Shown piece after piece: positions 25,180 through 34,102 of a DNA stretch of 64,000 bases. Location: assembly GCA_039196965.1 (NCBI GenBank), contig JBCCUK010000002.1, forward strand, positions 62,001 to 126,000, read 5' to 3'. The stretch's first letter is position 1. Every line of letters begins with the position of its first letter. This DNA is from CALLCD01 sp039196965 (lineage in GTDB: Bacteria; Pseudomonadota; Alphaproteobacteria; Caulobacterales; Hyphomonadaceae). The notes under the pieces are model-generated. The model searched no databases, was not told the DNA's origin, and was given only the letters and a program-made list of their open reading frames with translations. The position numbers and the translations under genes are program-made.

Positions 25180-26064
25180 TCAAGTCTGTTCTTTCAGGCT
25201 CAGATCCGCTACCGGTCGGGGCCAAAACAGATCCTGGAAGAATGCGTTATCTGACAGAGCTAAGCCATTTTCTAGAAAGCGGTTGCCGACATTTTGATCA
25301 TGGATAACCTGCAGCCACATTGGCCGCGTCGTATGGATGTTATGAACTGGGTGTAGTGCGCTCATTTTTGTATGGTCACTTTTGTAGACAGAGGTTCCGC
25401 CTCCAGCATTAGCCGTATTCCGAAATGCTGCGAACGGTTCAATGAGCGAGAGAAAAGGCCCTTGATTGGCAACGCGTAGCCGAAACGTCTTCGTGTCGGT
25501 TTGGGCACCGATCGGATAGTTGAAGGCACGGCCTCGGCCAATATCTTCCATAGGGAAGTATGACAGGTAGTGGCGATATACGGGGAAAAAGAGCCTCGAT
25601 AGGGCATCATCACTATCAAGACGGGTCGTGGAGATGAAGTCGTATGCGCCGCTGAAATCCCGGGCCATGATCTTAGCCGTTTCGATGATCGCATTGTGAA
25701 CACCGATGCTCTCGCTATCGAGGAGAACGGGTTCTATGAAATCAAATGCCCTCAGGCGTTCAATCATCTGATCGATTGGCTTCGTGGTTTTCTGGTCGAA
25801 AAGAATATACCACTTGTCGATATGTTCGGCCTGGGCGAGCACAGAAGGCATGCAATAGGTCTCGAAAAGGTGTACGCGATTTTCAGACCAGGCGATCATC
25901 TCGTCTTCTGTTCGTATACCTATCTTCTCGGTCCAGCTCCCAAATTTCAGACTGAATCTGGTAATAATGCTAAACGCAATTTGATCGAGGCCGGTGACCG
26001 CGGTCATCTCGTAATGATTTTTGTAGTAGGGCTCGAGACCAAGCAGAGTCTCAAAGATCTCCAT
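25180..26064 (-). CDS. Putative rhamnosyltransferase-like glycosyltransferase
   Basis: I start at ATG 26064, preceded by AAGGA; a TTG at 26079 is the longer choice. The 294-residue protein resembles the family annotated as putative rhamnosyl transferase (PF11316): IAFSIITRFSLKFGSWTEK near the start, HIDKWYILFDQKTTKPIDQM, and an acidic DxDD-type motif in ISTTRLDSDDALSRLFF that should hold the metal and nucleotide-sugar. Family members are GT-A folds with sparse biochemistry. It belongs to the minus-strand run of the glycan locus, with 40 bases between it and the exostosin-like gene upstream. Confidence 0.65.
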   Translation of the reverse strand: MEIFETLLGLEPYYKNHYEMTAVTGLDQIAFSIITRFSLKFGSWTEKIGIRTEDEMIAWSENRVHLFETYCMPSVLAQAEHIDKWYILFDQKTTKPIDQMIERLRAFDFIEPVLLDSESIGVHNAIIETAKIMARDFSGAYDFISTTRLDSDDALSRLFFPVYRHYLSYFPMEDIGRGRAFNYPIGAQTDTKTFRLRVANQGPFLSLIEPFAAFRNTANAGGGTSVYKSDHTKMSALHPVHNIHTTRPMWLQVIHDQNVGNRFLENGLALSDNAFFQDLFWPRPVADLSLKEQT

Positions 26065-26119
26065 CTTGTCCTTGGTCAATACGATTGTCCCCCTCTAATA
26101 CTCATTTTACCCTGCACGC

Positions 26120-27112
26120 CTAAGACAGCATTGTTAATATTATCAACTGTCCATAGGCAGTTGGGCCAATAACTTTCTGTAATTTAGCCCCTGCTGCAAT
26201 CTTCGCTTCCCGATCATCTGGCGATGTTGCCTGCGCGCGCTCCATCGCCTTCCGATAGCCGCTTTCGCTATCTTCCTCTGTTATAGCGGCTTGCTTCCAG
26301 AGCTCGCTCGGTCCGGCCAGCCTTAGATCTCGAGTCAAGATGATGGGAATTGATCTGAGATTCAGGCTCTCGAAGATCCGGATACTGTTCGGTCCAGACC
26401 CTGTCGGGCAAAGCGTGAACCAGGAATTGCGAATGGCTTGAAGATATTCTTCTGTCATCCGGGTCTCTAGAGAGAGCTGATTTTCCTCAGGTTTCTCACC
26501 GCCTATCTGTTCGACATAAACGGAACGGTCAAAATGCCAGCGATCACGTTTGATGATCAGCAGACTACTATCTGACCCTTCGTCCTCAAAAATTTTCTGA
26601 CGCACATTGGAGAGATATATGCCGGGATTATAGGCCCCGACGAAATTTGCAAGATAGCGCTTCTTCTTCTCAAGCGCTGTTTCTTCCGGTTCTGGTGCCT
26701 GGGCTGGAAACAGGGGAAAAGGATGGATGGCGATGCCTTCGATGTCTCTCTGACCAGCAACTGCATGGGACCAGAATAAGTCCGTTATACCGGCCGCCTT
26801 GAAAAGTTCGATGAAGCGGACGGCGTGGATATGCTGAGCCACTGTAGCCCGGCGCTCGCCCGTTGGCGCTGAAGCGCAAAGCGTACGGAGGGCTGACAGG
26901 ATTTCACCAACTCTAGGCGATTTTGCCCGCACGCCGTCAATGATAGTCGCCCAGGGTATGCCAAAATACTGAAATTTGATCTCACCTTCTATTTCTTTCA
27001 TGGCTTCAAAAGCAGCTTTTTCCGTGGCAGCAGGCAATTGCCAGTGAAACGGATAAGCATAGAGGTGAGACATTGGCTCAAGGGCTTTGGTAGATTGTGC
27101 TTGATGGAGCAT
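26120..27112 (-). CDS. Exostosin-family glycosyltransferase
   Basis: A 330-residue protein with the two halves of the exostosin-type fold. The C-terminal part has RNSWFTLCPTGSGPNSIRIF, ESLNLRSIPIILTRDLRLAG and a basic tail, the pattern by which these enzymes bind the sugar nucleotide. The N-terminal half includes TDLFWSHAVAGQRDIEGIAI. An internal ATG at 27073 (MSHLYAYPFHWQL) is a possible start, 13 codons in. It is a second exostosin-like enzyme, distinct from the one at 19629, so the glycan probably has at least two linkages made by this class. Confidence 0.72.
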   Translation of the reverse strand: MLHQAQSTKALEPMSHLYAYPFHWQLPAATEKAAFEAMKEIEGEIKFQYFGIPWATIIDGVRAKSPRVGEILSALRTLCASAPTGERRATVAQHIHAVRFIELFKAAGITDLFWSHAVAGQRDIEGIAIHPFPLFPAQAPEPEETALEKKKRYLANFVGAYNPGIYLSNVRQKIFEDEGSDSSLLIIKRDRWHFDRSVYVEQIGGEKPEENQLSLETRMTEEYLQAIRNSWFTLCPTGSGPNSIRIFESLNLRSIPIILTRDLRLAGPSELWKQAAITEEDSESGYRKAMERAQATSPDDREAKIAAGAKLQKVIGPTAYGQLIILTMLS

Positions 27113-27131
27113 GGGACTGACTATTTTCTCG

Positions 27132-27815
27132 TCATGCCTCGAAGTGCTGAATCATCCGGGCGCGTATTTCGGTAAATTGGTCTTTCATGTCCTCGGCGGT
27201 GGCGCCACCAGGCAACTGCTGAGCTATATATTGTTGCCGCAGATCCCTGGCACCGCTTTGGAGGATAGCGCTCTGAAAAGAGATTATTTTGAAGTGTGAA
27301 TCCATTTGTAATTTGTCTGTAAAAGCGCGGGTCGACAGAGCCTCATCGTCTATCAAAGACATCAAAGCCTGAAGATAGCGTTCTCCCAATTTTGAAGCGA
27401 ATGTTGATACTTCTCTGTTCGTTGTAGTTTTTAGGTCTGCCGCCTCAGGTCGACAGAGACCAAGAGCTAGATTTCTCACAAAAAAATCAGCGATAGATTG
27501 CCCATGACAACGGGTGAAATGGATTTGTGAGTATGGAAGAGATATTTGTACGATCTCACCGAGTAGGGGTGCCATTAGCCTTGCGCCGATGGCGGCGCTT
27601 GAGAACGGATCCGGTGTTTTGGTCAATCCTTGCAAGGTCACTATAATACGAGACGTGCCGGGCTCACTTTCCGATATGCTGATCTCCGCGAGACCGCCGA
27701 CAATCTCCATTTTCAGCGCAGCTTTTTTTTCGAAACAGTCCCTTATCAGCCCAAGGATTAGTCCTTCAGCTTTACCTGTTTCAAAAAGCTCATTATCTGA
27801 AATACGCCTTAACAT
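27132..27815 (-). CDS. Hypothetical protein, translationally coupled to the bifunctional glycosyltransferase
   Basis: I do not recognise this 227-residue protein. The ATG at 27815 overlaps the stop of the upstream gene (TAATG), which fixes the start (MLRRISDNELFETGKAEGLI) better than the longer frame reaching 27890. It has no signal peptide or membrane segment. The first 100 residues look alpha/beta (AALKMEIVGGLAEISISESE, then GTSRIIVTLQGL); the last 90 are helical. A cytoplasmic partner of the glycosyltransferase or a small glycan-modifying enzyme are possible; nothing in the sequence decides. Confidence 0.6.
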   Translation of the reverse strand: MLRRISDNELFETGKAEGLILGLIRDCFEKKAALKMEIVGGLAEISISESEPGTSRIIVTLQGLTKTPDPFSSAAIGARLMAPLLGEIVQISLPYSQIHFTRCHGQSIADFFVRNLALGLCRPEAADLKTTTNREVSTFASKLGERYLQALMSLIDDEALSTRAFTDKLQMDSHFKIISFQSAILQSGARDLRQQYIAQQLPGGATAEDMKDQFTEIRARMIQHFEA

Positions 27816-29662
27816 TATACAGCTTCCTTGAGCTCCCCGGTCAGAAGACGGTGCCAGTTCGGGTATTCGGCGTCGAGCCATGTCATACACCTCGTAAACT
27901 GCATATCATTAAGACCAAGCTCAACATTCGATGCCATCAGGGTGCCAGCGCGCATTGTCGGCGTGTACCGGTGATACCATTCTGATCCCTGACTTAACCG
28001 AGTCGCGTAAGCGGGAATATTCTTTGCCAAGGCGCATGTTTTTAACCAGATGTCATCTGCATAGGGCGCATTCGCCATAATCAGATCAACGTCTGATAGG
28101 ATGGGGTCACTAAAGAAACCTGGTGGATACAGTACACCACCCGCACCTGTCGGCATCAAGGCATGTGACGGCAACGGACATGTCTGCTCGCGTTTCCAGT
28201 CTTTATACGGACCTATTCTTCCATCGCTTTCGATCGCCATCAAGTGGCATCGGTTACCGATAATGGACTTGGGGTGTTCTCCGTGGGCCGTTAGGAGTAT
28301 CTCAAGAGCATGGGGGCGGTAGATAACGTCATCATCAACAATAACATACGGTTGCTCGGAATTGAGCTCCGTTAAGTGCAGATACTTGTCATATTGGTGG
28401 CATGTCTTGTCGACAAAATTGATATGAAGTCCCTTCTCCTCAAATTCTAGAAGCGCCCTCGGCAGCCAGTGCCTTTGAGGGACTTCGTCGCGGCCCAGCG
28501 TTAGATAGATGGCCTTGGGCGGCAGCGTTTGCTCGAAGAGCGAGTGGATAACAAAGTGAAGCGTCGGTAGACGCGCAGGAAAGGAGGTTAGAGCGACCAC
28601 ATAATCTGGGGATTTCAAATCTTCATCCGGCTTCGGAAGATTCAGCTTTGCTAGGCGTTGATCTTCCTGCTCTCCGAAAATCTTGATGTCCTTGTGGAGG
28701 CTCGCTCGTGCATCCGCCATGTCCCTTAGAAGACTGTCGCGTTTCGACTGAGCCATTATAAGGCGATCTACATCACTTGCGGCATGTTCGCCGAGGGCGC
28801 GGAATGCAGCGCTATAGAGCTGATCGACATCACCTTGCTCCATAGATCGTGAGGGTCTCTGAAACAGTGTATCGAGAACTAAAAGCGCCAAGTGTTCCCT
28901 GAACGGCCTGTCTGCTGTTGAGAGAAGGTGGGCTATGAGCGGCACACACTCACAGTGCCTGCGAAATGCGATGACCTGCTCAGCGATACTCTTTTCAATA
29001 CCGTATTCGGACATAAGCGTATCGGTGATAGATATCCTTGTGCGTTCAAGGTTGGCCGAGATGCCCGGCTCACCACCGCGCATGGCCCAGACCTCCGGGA
29101 CAATTCGGATATTTGCACCTTGTTCAAAAAGGCGGCCCAGCTGGAGTGTGTCGCTGTCGGTCTTGTGCTTTCGTGCGTCGAAGAGATTCGCAGCAAGCCG
29201 CTCGCGCCTTACAAAGAGCGCCTGGTGACAGAAGCCAAGGCTTGCCAGTTTAAACGCAGGCCCTGTCTTCCAGGATGCCCAGATCTGATCGCCGAGCTGC
29301 CCCCATCCCATGCAACCATCGAGATCGTTTTCAGAGAGGAGTGCTTTTACACGGTCTAGAGTATCGTCCTCAGAGAAGATATCCCCTGCATTCATAAAGC
29401 AGATATAACGCCCTGTCGCCATGGCGATGCCTTTGTTCATGGCATCGTAAACGCCGATATCCGGTTCGTGGATGGAACGGTCGACCAGACCATTTTCTTT
29501 CCAGAAGTGGGTGAGCGCCTTTGTTCCATCTTCGGAGTTTCCGTCAATGATAAGGTACTCCTTGTCATCACAGGTTTGCCGGAAGACTGATCGGGCGGTT
29601 TTGGTAAACGCCCAGGCATCCTTGTAGGAGACTGTGATGATGGAGAAAAAAGGTGCAGTCAT
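27815..29662 (-). CDS. Two-domain glycosyltransferase (GT2 plus second GT-A-like domain)
   Basis: I start at ATG 29662 (MTAPFFSIITVSYKDAWAFT); a TTG at 29683 reads seven codons further. The 615-residue protein has an N-terminal GT2 domain (about 1-220) with EYLIIDGNSEDGT, DIGVYDAMNKGIAMATGRYI and FMNAGDIF. A helical linker with a likely coiled segment (SLLRDMADARASLHKDIKIF) follows. The second domain (about 350-600) starts DYVVALTSFPARLPTLHFVI and has YVIVDDDVIYRP as the metal-binding acidic motif. Two active sites in one chain suggest it adds two sugars of a repeat unit. It is downstream of the sulfotransferase at 29684 and coupled to the hypothetical gene at 27132. Confidence 0.8.
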   Translation of the reverse strand: MTAPFFSIITVSYKDAWAFTKTARSVFRQTCDDKEYLIIDGNSEDGTKALTHFWKENGLVDRSIHEPDIGVYDAMNKGIAMATGRYICFMNAGDIFSEDDTLDRVKALLSENDLDGCMGWGQLGDQIWASWKTGPAFKLASLGFCHQALFVRRERLAANLFDARKHKTDSDTLQLGRLFEQGANIRIVPEVWAMRGGEPGISANLERTRISITDTLMSEYGIEKSIAEQVIAFRRHCECVPLIAHLLSTADRPFREHLALLVLDTLFQRPSRSMEQGDVDQLYSAAFRALGEHAASDVDRLIMAQSKRDSLLRDMADARASLHKDIKIFGEQEDQRLAKLNLPKPDEDLKSPDYVVALTSFPARLPTLHFVIHSLFEQTLPPKAIYLTLGRDEVPQRHWLPRALLEFEEKGLHINFVDKTCHQYDKYLHLTELNSEQPYVIVDDDVIYRPHALEILLTAHGEHPKSIIGNRCHLMAIESDGRIGPYKDWKREQTCPLPSHALMPTGAGGVLYPPGFFSDPILSDVDLIMANAPYADDIWLKTCALAKNIPAYATRLSQGSEWYHRYTPTMRAGTLMASNVELGLNDMQFTRCMTWLDAEYPNWHRLLTGELKEAV

Positions 29663-29683
29663 GCTCGCAGTCTTTAGCGCCAA

Positions 29684-30625
29684 TCAAATGGGCGTGTAAC
29701 CTGTTTCGCTGATTAGATCGCTGTAGTGCCTCGAGGCTCTAGCCTCCTCCTTTAGTGCCTCTGCAGCTTCTGATCGTGGGCGAGGGCTGATTTCGCCGCT
29801 TGAACGTCCGCTATCGCCAGAGAAATCGAAGCTGTCAAAAACGCCAGTAAATTGCTCAAAATAATCGAGTTCCAGAACGCGGCAGATCTCCTTCATGATC
29901 TGCTTGGGCTGGCTCACAAAAGCTTCGTATTTTATGATCGGTACGTCCCTATAGCTTTTCAGAAATAGAAGGTGGCGGCGACAGAACTCGTCGAAGGTCG
30001 ATGGACGAAAGTGTGTGTGCCACTCATTTTTTACGATGGACGCGAATGTATCGATGGGATCCCGTATAGTGACCAAGGCACGCACCGGAAATCTGGTCTC
30101 CAGAATTTCCTTCATGGTTGGACCATCTCGAACTTCTTCGCCCCAAAGGAAGTAACTATGGGTATGATCTCGTAAAACAAGATCACGACCACGCCGCCAC
30201 TCGCGGTGCCGCAGCGTCGCAACTGTGTCGGCAAACAGGTTCGCTATTTCTTCGGCTCCGACATCATTATCCCCTTGGCGAAGGAGGGAGACCGCGTCGG
30301 TGGGCGCAAAATTTCCAAAGCCATTACGGGATGGAATTGGGCTTTGGAAATCGACCTCATTCAACACCAACGTGTTAGCCATGGACGCGATACACTTCGA
30401 GACAAGCGTGCCACCTGTACAGGATAGATGATGGACAGTTCTGACCGGTACAGTTTGCAACTTAGGTGAAACGTCGCTCAGCCGGCGAGCTGCGGCGAGC
30501 GCCTCATGGATGTTACCCTGTGTCAGTGCAACGGAATCCTGTCCGTCTTGTTCGGATACCGTCTTCGGGATCAATTCTAGCGCATCCTTTAGACGCGTTG
30601 CGAGCATATCCGTTGGGGGGCTCAC
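29684..30625 (-). CDS. Sulfotransferase-like protein
   Basis: A 313-residue protein starting with GTG at 30625 in a 4-base GTGA overlap with the gene before it. A P-loop-like PAPS site appears at HHLSCTGGTLVSKCIASMAN (about 65-84), where Cys replaces the more common Gly/Pro-Arg-Ser order. The 3'-phosphate block is ALVTIRDPIDTFASIVKNEW, with Arg and Ser as expected. The tail (SGDSGRSSGEISPRPRSEAA) resembles the substrate-side loop of bacterial sulfotransferases. It is the second sulfotransferase of the locus and differs strongly from the TPR-fused one, so it likely acts on another position or sugar. Confidence 0.68.
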   Translation of the reverse strand: MSPPTDMLATRLKDALELIPKTVSEQDGQDSVALTQGNIHEALAAARRLSDVSPKLQTVPVRTVHHLSCTGGTLVSKCIASMANTLVLNEVDFQSPIPSRNGFGNFAPTDAVSLLRQGDNDVGAEEIANLFADTVATLRHREWRRGRDLVLRDHTHSYFLWGEEVRDGPTMKEILETRFPVRALVTIRDPIDTFASIVKNEWHTHFRPSTFDEFCRRHLLFLKSYRDVPIIKYEAFVSQPKQIMKEICRVLELDYFEQFTGVFDSFDFSGDSGRSSGEISPRPRSEAAEALKEEARASRHYSDLISETGYTPI

Positions 30626-31575
30626 TTTGTCACACCCGTTTCGGTTTCTGCGGACGAATCAGAGCCATGGAGCAATTCCAGGGCGTGATCGAGTTGCTGC
30701 CGGATAAGACTGAGCTGGCCGTTCAAATGATCATTTTCTTCAGCCAGGGCGGCATAGCGCTGTTGCAGGTTTTTGAGGTTGTTTTCTGTAAGCACGAGGC
30801 GTTTTGCCGAACGCTCGAGCTCGTCCAAATGCTCAAGTCGCCGTGTGATTTGATCCTCGAGTTCATTGTGTCTTGCGATCGTAGCTTCGTGCGCATTGGC
30901 GCGAGAGCGCTCTCCAATGATGCTTCTAGTACACAAAAGATATCGCAGCTTCGGATGGGATCCTGACAAGTCTTCATGGTATGTGAAATCACTGTCGCGA
31001 AGTGTGCTAAGGACTTCCGAGGCCGTTGCCATCTCAAGCTCTTCTTTGAAAACCTCATCCGCTAGGCAGCGCGCTACGACCACATCCAAGGTTTTTAAGG
31101 TTTCCGTCGCTCCTTCAAGTTTAGGAGCTACTGGCATACTATCGATAATTAGCCAGTTGGGTTCCGCCAAATTGGAAAATGCCTCAATTTTCTGAGCAAG
31201 CAATTCGTCAAGAGTTATAGTCTCAACCTGCTCGCGGCGGATTTCCGAAAGGTTCCGCCAAATTGAAGTAAGGTGGGCTGGGTTGATAAGTCCGCATTCA
31301 CGGCCAAGACTGGCAGTGTAGAATGTCTGTTCTCTGGATTCATCGGAGAGCACAGCCGAGAAACGCGTCATCAATGAGGGGCCGCCATTCGTCAGATTGG
31401 GCCTGTCAGCAGCATCGACGTCGGCGTTTCCTATTAGAACGACTTTCTCCGGGCCAAAGCCTGCATATTCATGCAACCCCCAAGGAGCTTCGGTTATATG
31501 ACATAAGACTTTCGGTGGGCTTAGCCGTCTAAGCATGGCAAGCGTTGGATGATCGAATGAAATTACGGACATCAC
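30622..31575 (-). CDS. Hypothetical protein with C-terminal coiled coil in the glycan locus
   Basis: I cannot place this 317-residue protein in a family with confidence. The first 220 residues form an alpha/beta domain; WLIIDSMPVAPKLEGATETL, LDVVVARCL and LRDSDFTYHED recall the end of FkbM-like methyltransferases, but no SAM motif I is visible. Residues from about 232 to 305 are a long heptad-like coil (NELEDQITRRLEHLDELERS, then AALAEENDHLNGQLSLIRQQ). It lacks signal peptide and membrane helices. Its 4-base overlap with the sulfotransferase gene suggests an obligate partner. It diverges from the gene at 31808, which also has a coiled-coil segment. Confidence 0.6.
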   Translation of the reverse strand: MMSVISFDHPTLAMLRRLSPPKVLCHITEAPWGLHEYAGFGPEKVVLIGNADVDAADRPNLTNGGPSLMTRFSAVLSDESREQTFYTASLGRECGLINPAHLTSIWRNLSEIRREQVETITLDELLAQKIEAFSNLAEPNWLIIDSMPVAPKLEGATETLKTLDVVVARCLADEVFKEELEMATASEVLSTLRDSDFTYHEDLSGSHPKLRYLLCTRSIIGERSRANAHEATIARHNELEDQITRRLEHLDELERSAKRLVLTENNLKNLQQRYAALAEENDHLNGQLSLIRQQLDHALELLHGSDSSAETETGVTK

Positions 31576-31807
31576 ACTCTAATACCTGTGACTTCGGCTA
31601 TTTGCTTACTTGAAGGGCGTTTTGATGGCGCGGCTTTTGCGATTTCGCAACGGGTTTCGTGTCTACCACTGTATTTGTCTTTTAAGTGACCGCTCTGTGC
31701 CTACATTTGCCCGTTGTTTTCACGGAACTTGTGACGTAACTCTCTCGGTCCCGCAAGGCTATCGGTGTCTTGTTTTGTAGAGGAACGACGAGGATACGAG
31801 ACACCAT

Positions 31808-33232
31808 ATGGCCATCGTTCTTGCATGTGCGTATCCCAATCAAGCCAGTAGCGATGCTGGGGATCTGTTGTTGCGTCTTGGTGTGGCTGAACCTCTACCA
31901 AACGACCGTCACGGATATGGTCCGGATGAGATAATCCAGAAAATGTGTGTTTCCCACCATATCGGTGAGAATCGCCGAACGGCATTCCAGCAGTATCATC
32001 CCGGTACGACTTGGCAGGTCGTTGGAGCCGATATGTTTCTTGCCAATGCGGATCATCCCAATTGGGGCTGGTCGAGCAAAAACATGTTGTATTTCTTTGA
32101 TTTTTGGAAAGGCTTCGATCCTCAGATCGGTTTTTTGTTTCTCTATTCCACGCCAGAACGCGCTCTGGCACAATTGATCAATGACGGAGAGGTGTCCGCT
32201 GATCGTGTATATCTCGAAGCTGCAGGCTGGACCAGTTATTACAGGGAAGTACTACGACTTTACAGTGAGAATTCGGAACGCTGTCTGCTGGTGGATGTGG
32301 ATGCAGCAACTGATGATTTCGATGCTTTTCGAACGCTTTCAGCTGAACGCTTTAGCCTCGGAGATACAAGCCCGATCGAGACCGCTGATGCGCCATTCGA
32401 AGGCGCAATTCTTGAGTTGATCGTCAACGCATTCTCCGAGGAACTCGTGGAGGCAAGGGGGCTCTATGAAGAGCTTGGCAGCGTGGCAGACATGCCGAGT
32501 GGAGCTGCCGCCATAACGCCAACATTGAAGGCTGAGGCGGCTTGGGAGGAGCTGACTGTTCTTGCCAATGGCGAAGGGGTGCCGACAACGCTCGGGCTTG
32601 GGGGGTCGGCTAGCGAAAGGCTGAAAACAGCCCATGAGACCATTCAATTGCTTCAGGGACAGCTGAAGCAAACCCAGGAAGAGCTTCGGTATTATTTTCT
32701 CCAAGCCAGCGAGCTTTCGATAGCACCCTCAATGCAGCAGGTCGGCGGAAATGCGCGAACAAGGCCCGCGAGTACAGCGGCCGCTGAGATTGACCTGACG
32801 AGCTTTGTCGACGGCAGCAATTGGTATCATGCGGAATCGGATGGCCGTTGGGCGGGACCTGACCGCACATCTACGATCAGATTACCTAAGCTGGCTGCCG
32901 GTAAATACCGGCTGGAAATCGATGTCGCTGCGGGAATGGCGGATGACATTTTAAATGGCATTCAGGTGCGACTTGGCAGCACGCCGGTGAGACTTTCAAA
33001 AACCATGCGCAACGATGTCGGAGGTATGGGGGGCGTTTTACGACGGATGAAAGCGGTCCTTCGCGGCCAGAATGCTTATCCGCTGCGCCTGTCAGGGAAT
33101 GTCGCATTAGGTAATGAAGCGCCTGTGCTATCATTGGATTGTCCGCGAACAATATCTCCGATTACTTTAGGCGAAAGCGACACGCGGCACCTGTCCGTGC
33201 GCGTTAAAACCGTGAGGCTCATCTCAGTCTAA
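31808..33232 (+). CDS. Hypothetical glycan-export-associated protein: alpha/beta domain, coiled coil, beta-rich tail
   Basis: A 474-residue protein with three visible parts. Residues 1-200 are alpha/beta with WGWSSKNMLYFFDFWKGFDP, FLFLYSTPERALAQ and NSERCLLVDVDA, reminiscent of sulfotransferase- or kinase-like folds but without a P-loop at the start. Residues about 268-303 are a coil (HETIQLLQGQLKQTQEELRY, then YFLQASEL). Residues from about 325 (IDLTSFVDGSNWYHAESDGR) are beta-rich, a jelly-roll-like tail with repeated GKYRLEID-type strands. There is no signal peptide. Its stop overlaps the start of the Wzm-type gene (TAATG), so it should work with the exporter, perhaps as a chain-length, tail-recognition or capping protein. 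Function is unproven. Confidence 0.65.
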   Translation: MAIVLACAYPNQASSDAGDLLLRLGVAEPLPNDRHGYGPDEIIQKMCVSHHIGENRRTAFQQYHPGTTWQVVGADMFLANADHPNWGWSSKNMLYFFDFWKGFDPQIGFLFLYSTPERALAQLINDGEVSADRVYLEAAGWTSYYREVLRLYSENSERCLLVDVDAATDDFDAFRTLSAERFSLGDTSPIETADAPFEGAILELIVNAFSEELVEARGLYEELGSVADMPSGAAAITPTLKAEAAWEELTVLANGEGVPTTLGLGGSASERLKTAHETIQLLQGQLKQTQEELRYYFLQASELSIAPSMQQVGGNARTRPASTAAAEIDLTSFVDGSNWYHAESDGRWAGPDRTSTIRLPKLAAGKYRLEIDVAAGMADDILNGIQVRLGSTPVRLSKTMRNDVGGMGGVLRRMKAVLRGQNAYPLRLSGNVALGNEAPVLSLDCPRTISPITLGESDTRHLSVRVKTVRLISV

Positions 33233-34092
33233 TGCCGGATTCCAGCCATTTTTCCCCACTTGATGAAGAAATGTCGGCGCAGATTCCGACCATTCGGCGT
33301 CGCTCACAATTCAAGGCGGCCGTGGACGATATCACACTCGGTGCGAAGATGTGGCCGATCTGGCTCGCCTTGTCCTGGGAAGAGTTCAAGACAACTTATA
33401 GCCGGTCGATCCTTGGATTTCTTTGGGTAACACTGTCCTTTGCCGGTTTCGTTTTTGTGAAGCTTCTTGTCTTTTCGTCCATGTTGTCCACACCGGATCA
33501 GCAATATTACAATGCCTATCTTGTATCCGGTTTTTTCATCTGGCAGTTTATTACGGCTTCGGTTTCTTCCGCGCCGGGTGTTTTTCTTGGATCGCAGACT
33601 TGGATTAAGAACGATGCGCTTCCGCTGTCACTGTATGTCTACAAGACGGTGGCGCGTGAGTTTTATAACCTCGTCCTGACCTCCGTAGTGGTCGTAGCTG
33701 CATTCCTTTATATTGGCTATCGACCGGGCCCCTATGCTCTGATGACCATCCCGGCAATTGTGCTGATTCTAATCAACGCGGTCTGGGTGAAGATCCTCCT
33801 TGGAATTGTCGGAACACGCCACCGCGATGTTGCTCATTTTGTAAGAGCGGTCATGTTCGCGATGCTTTTCCTTGTGCCGATCTTCTGGCTGCCTGAGCAG
33901 ATTGGCCGCCTCTATGATTATCTTTGGTGGAATCCTATTCTGCACTTTATGCAGATTTTCAGGAACCCGCTGATCGACCCAACCATCGACTGGCAGTACT
34001 GGATCTTTTCCGGTGTGGTTACGATTGTTGGGATAGTTGTAACGCTGCTGGCCTATACCCTTGCGCGCCGCCGGATCGTCTTCTGGTTTTAG
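33232..34092 (+). CDS. wzm: ABC-2 polysaccharide exporter permease (Wzm/KpsM type)
   Basis: A 286-residue inner-membrane protein of the ABC-2 type. A cytoplasmic N-terminal stretch of about 50 residues is followed by six predicted membrane segments, e.g. ILGFLWVTLSFAGFVFVKLL, VSGFFIWQFITASVSSAPGV, LTSVVVVAAFLYIGY, IPAIVLILINAVWVKILLGI and WIFSGVVTIVGIVVTLLAYT. RNPLIDPTIDW near the end is typical of Wzm-like permeases. Two copies pair with two ATPase subunits to pass lipid-linked glycan across the inner membrane. It is in an operon with the 31808 gene (one-base overlap) and the ATPase gene (10 bases). Confidence 0.9.
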   Translation: MPDSSHFSPLDEEMSAQIPTIRRRSQFKAAVDDITLGAKMWPIWLALSWEEFKTTYSRSILGFLWVTLSFAGFVFVKLLVFSSMLSTPDQQYYNAYLVSGFFIWQFITASVSSAPGVFLGSQTWIKNDALPLSLYVYKTVAREFYNLVLTSVVVVAAFLYIGYRPGPYALMTIPAIVLILINAVWVKILLGIVGTRHRDVAHFVRAVMFAMLFLVPIFWLPEQIGRLYDYLWWNPILHFMQIFRNPLIDPTIDWQYWIFSGVVTIVGIVVTLLAYTLARRRIVFWF

Positions 34093-34102
34093 AGAGAGCG
34101 AA

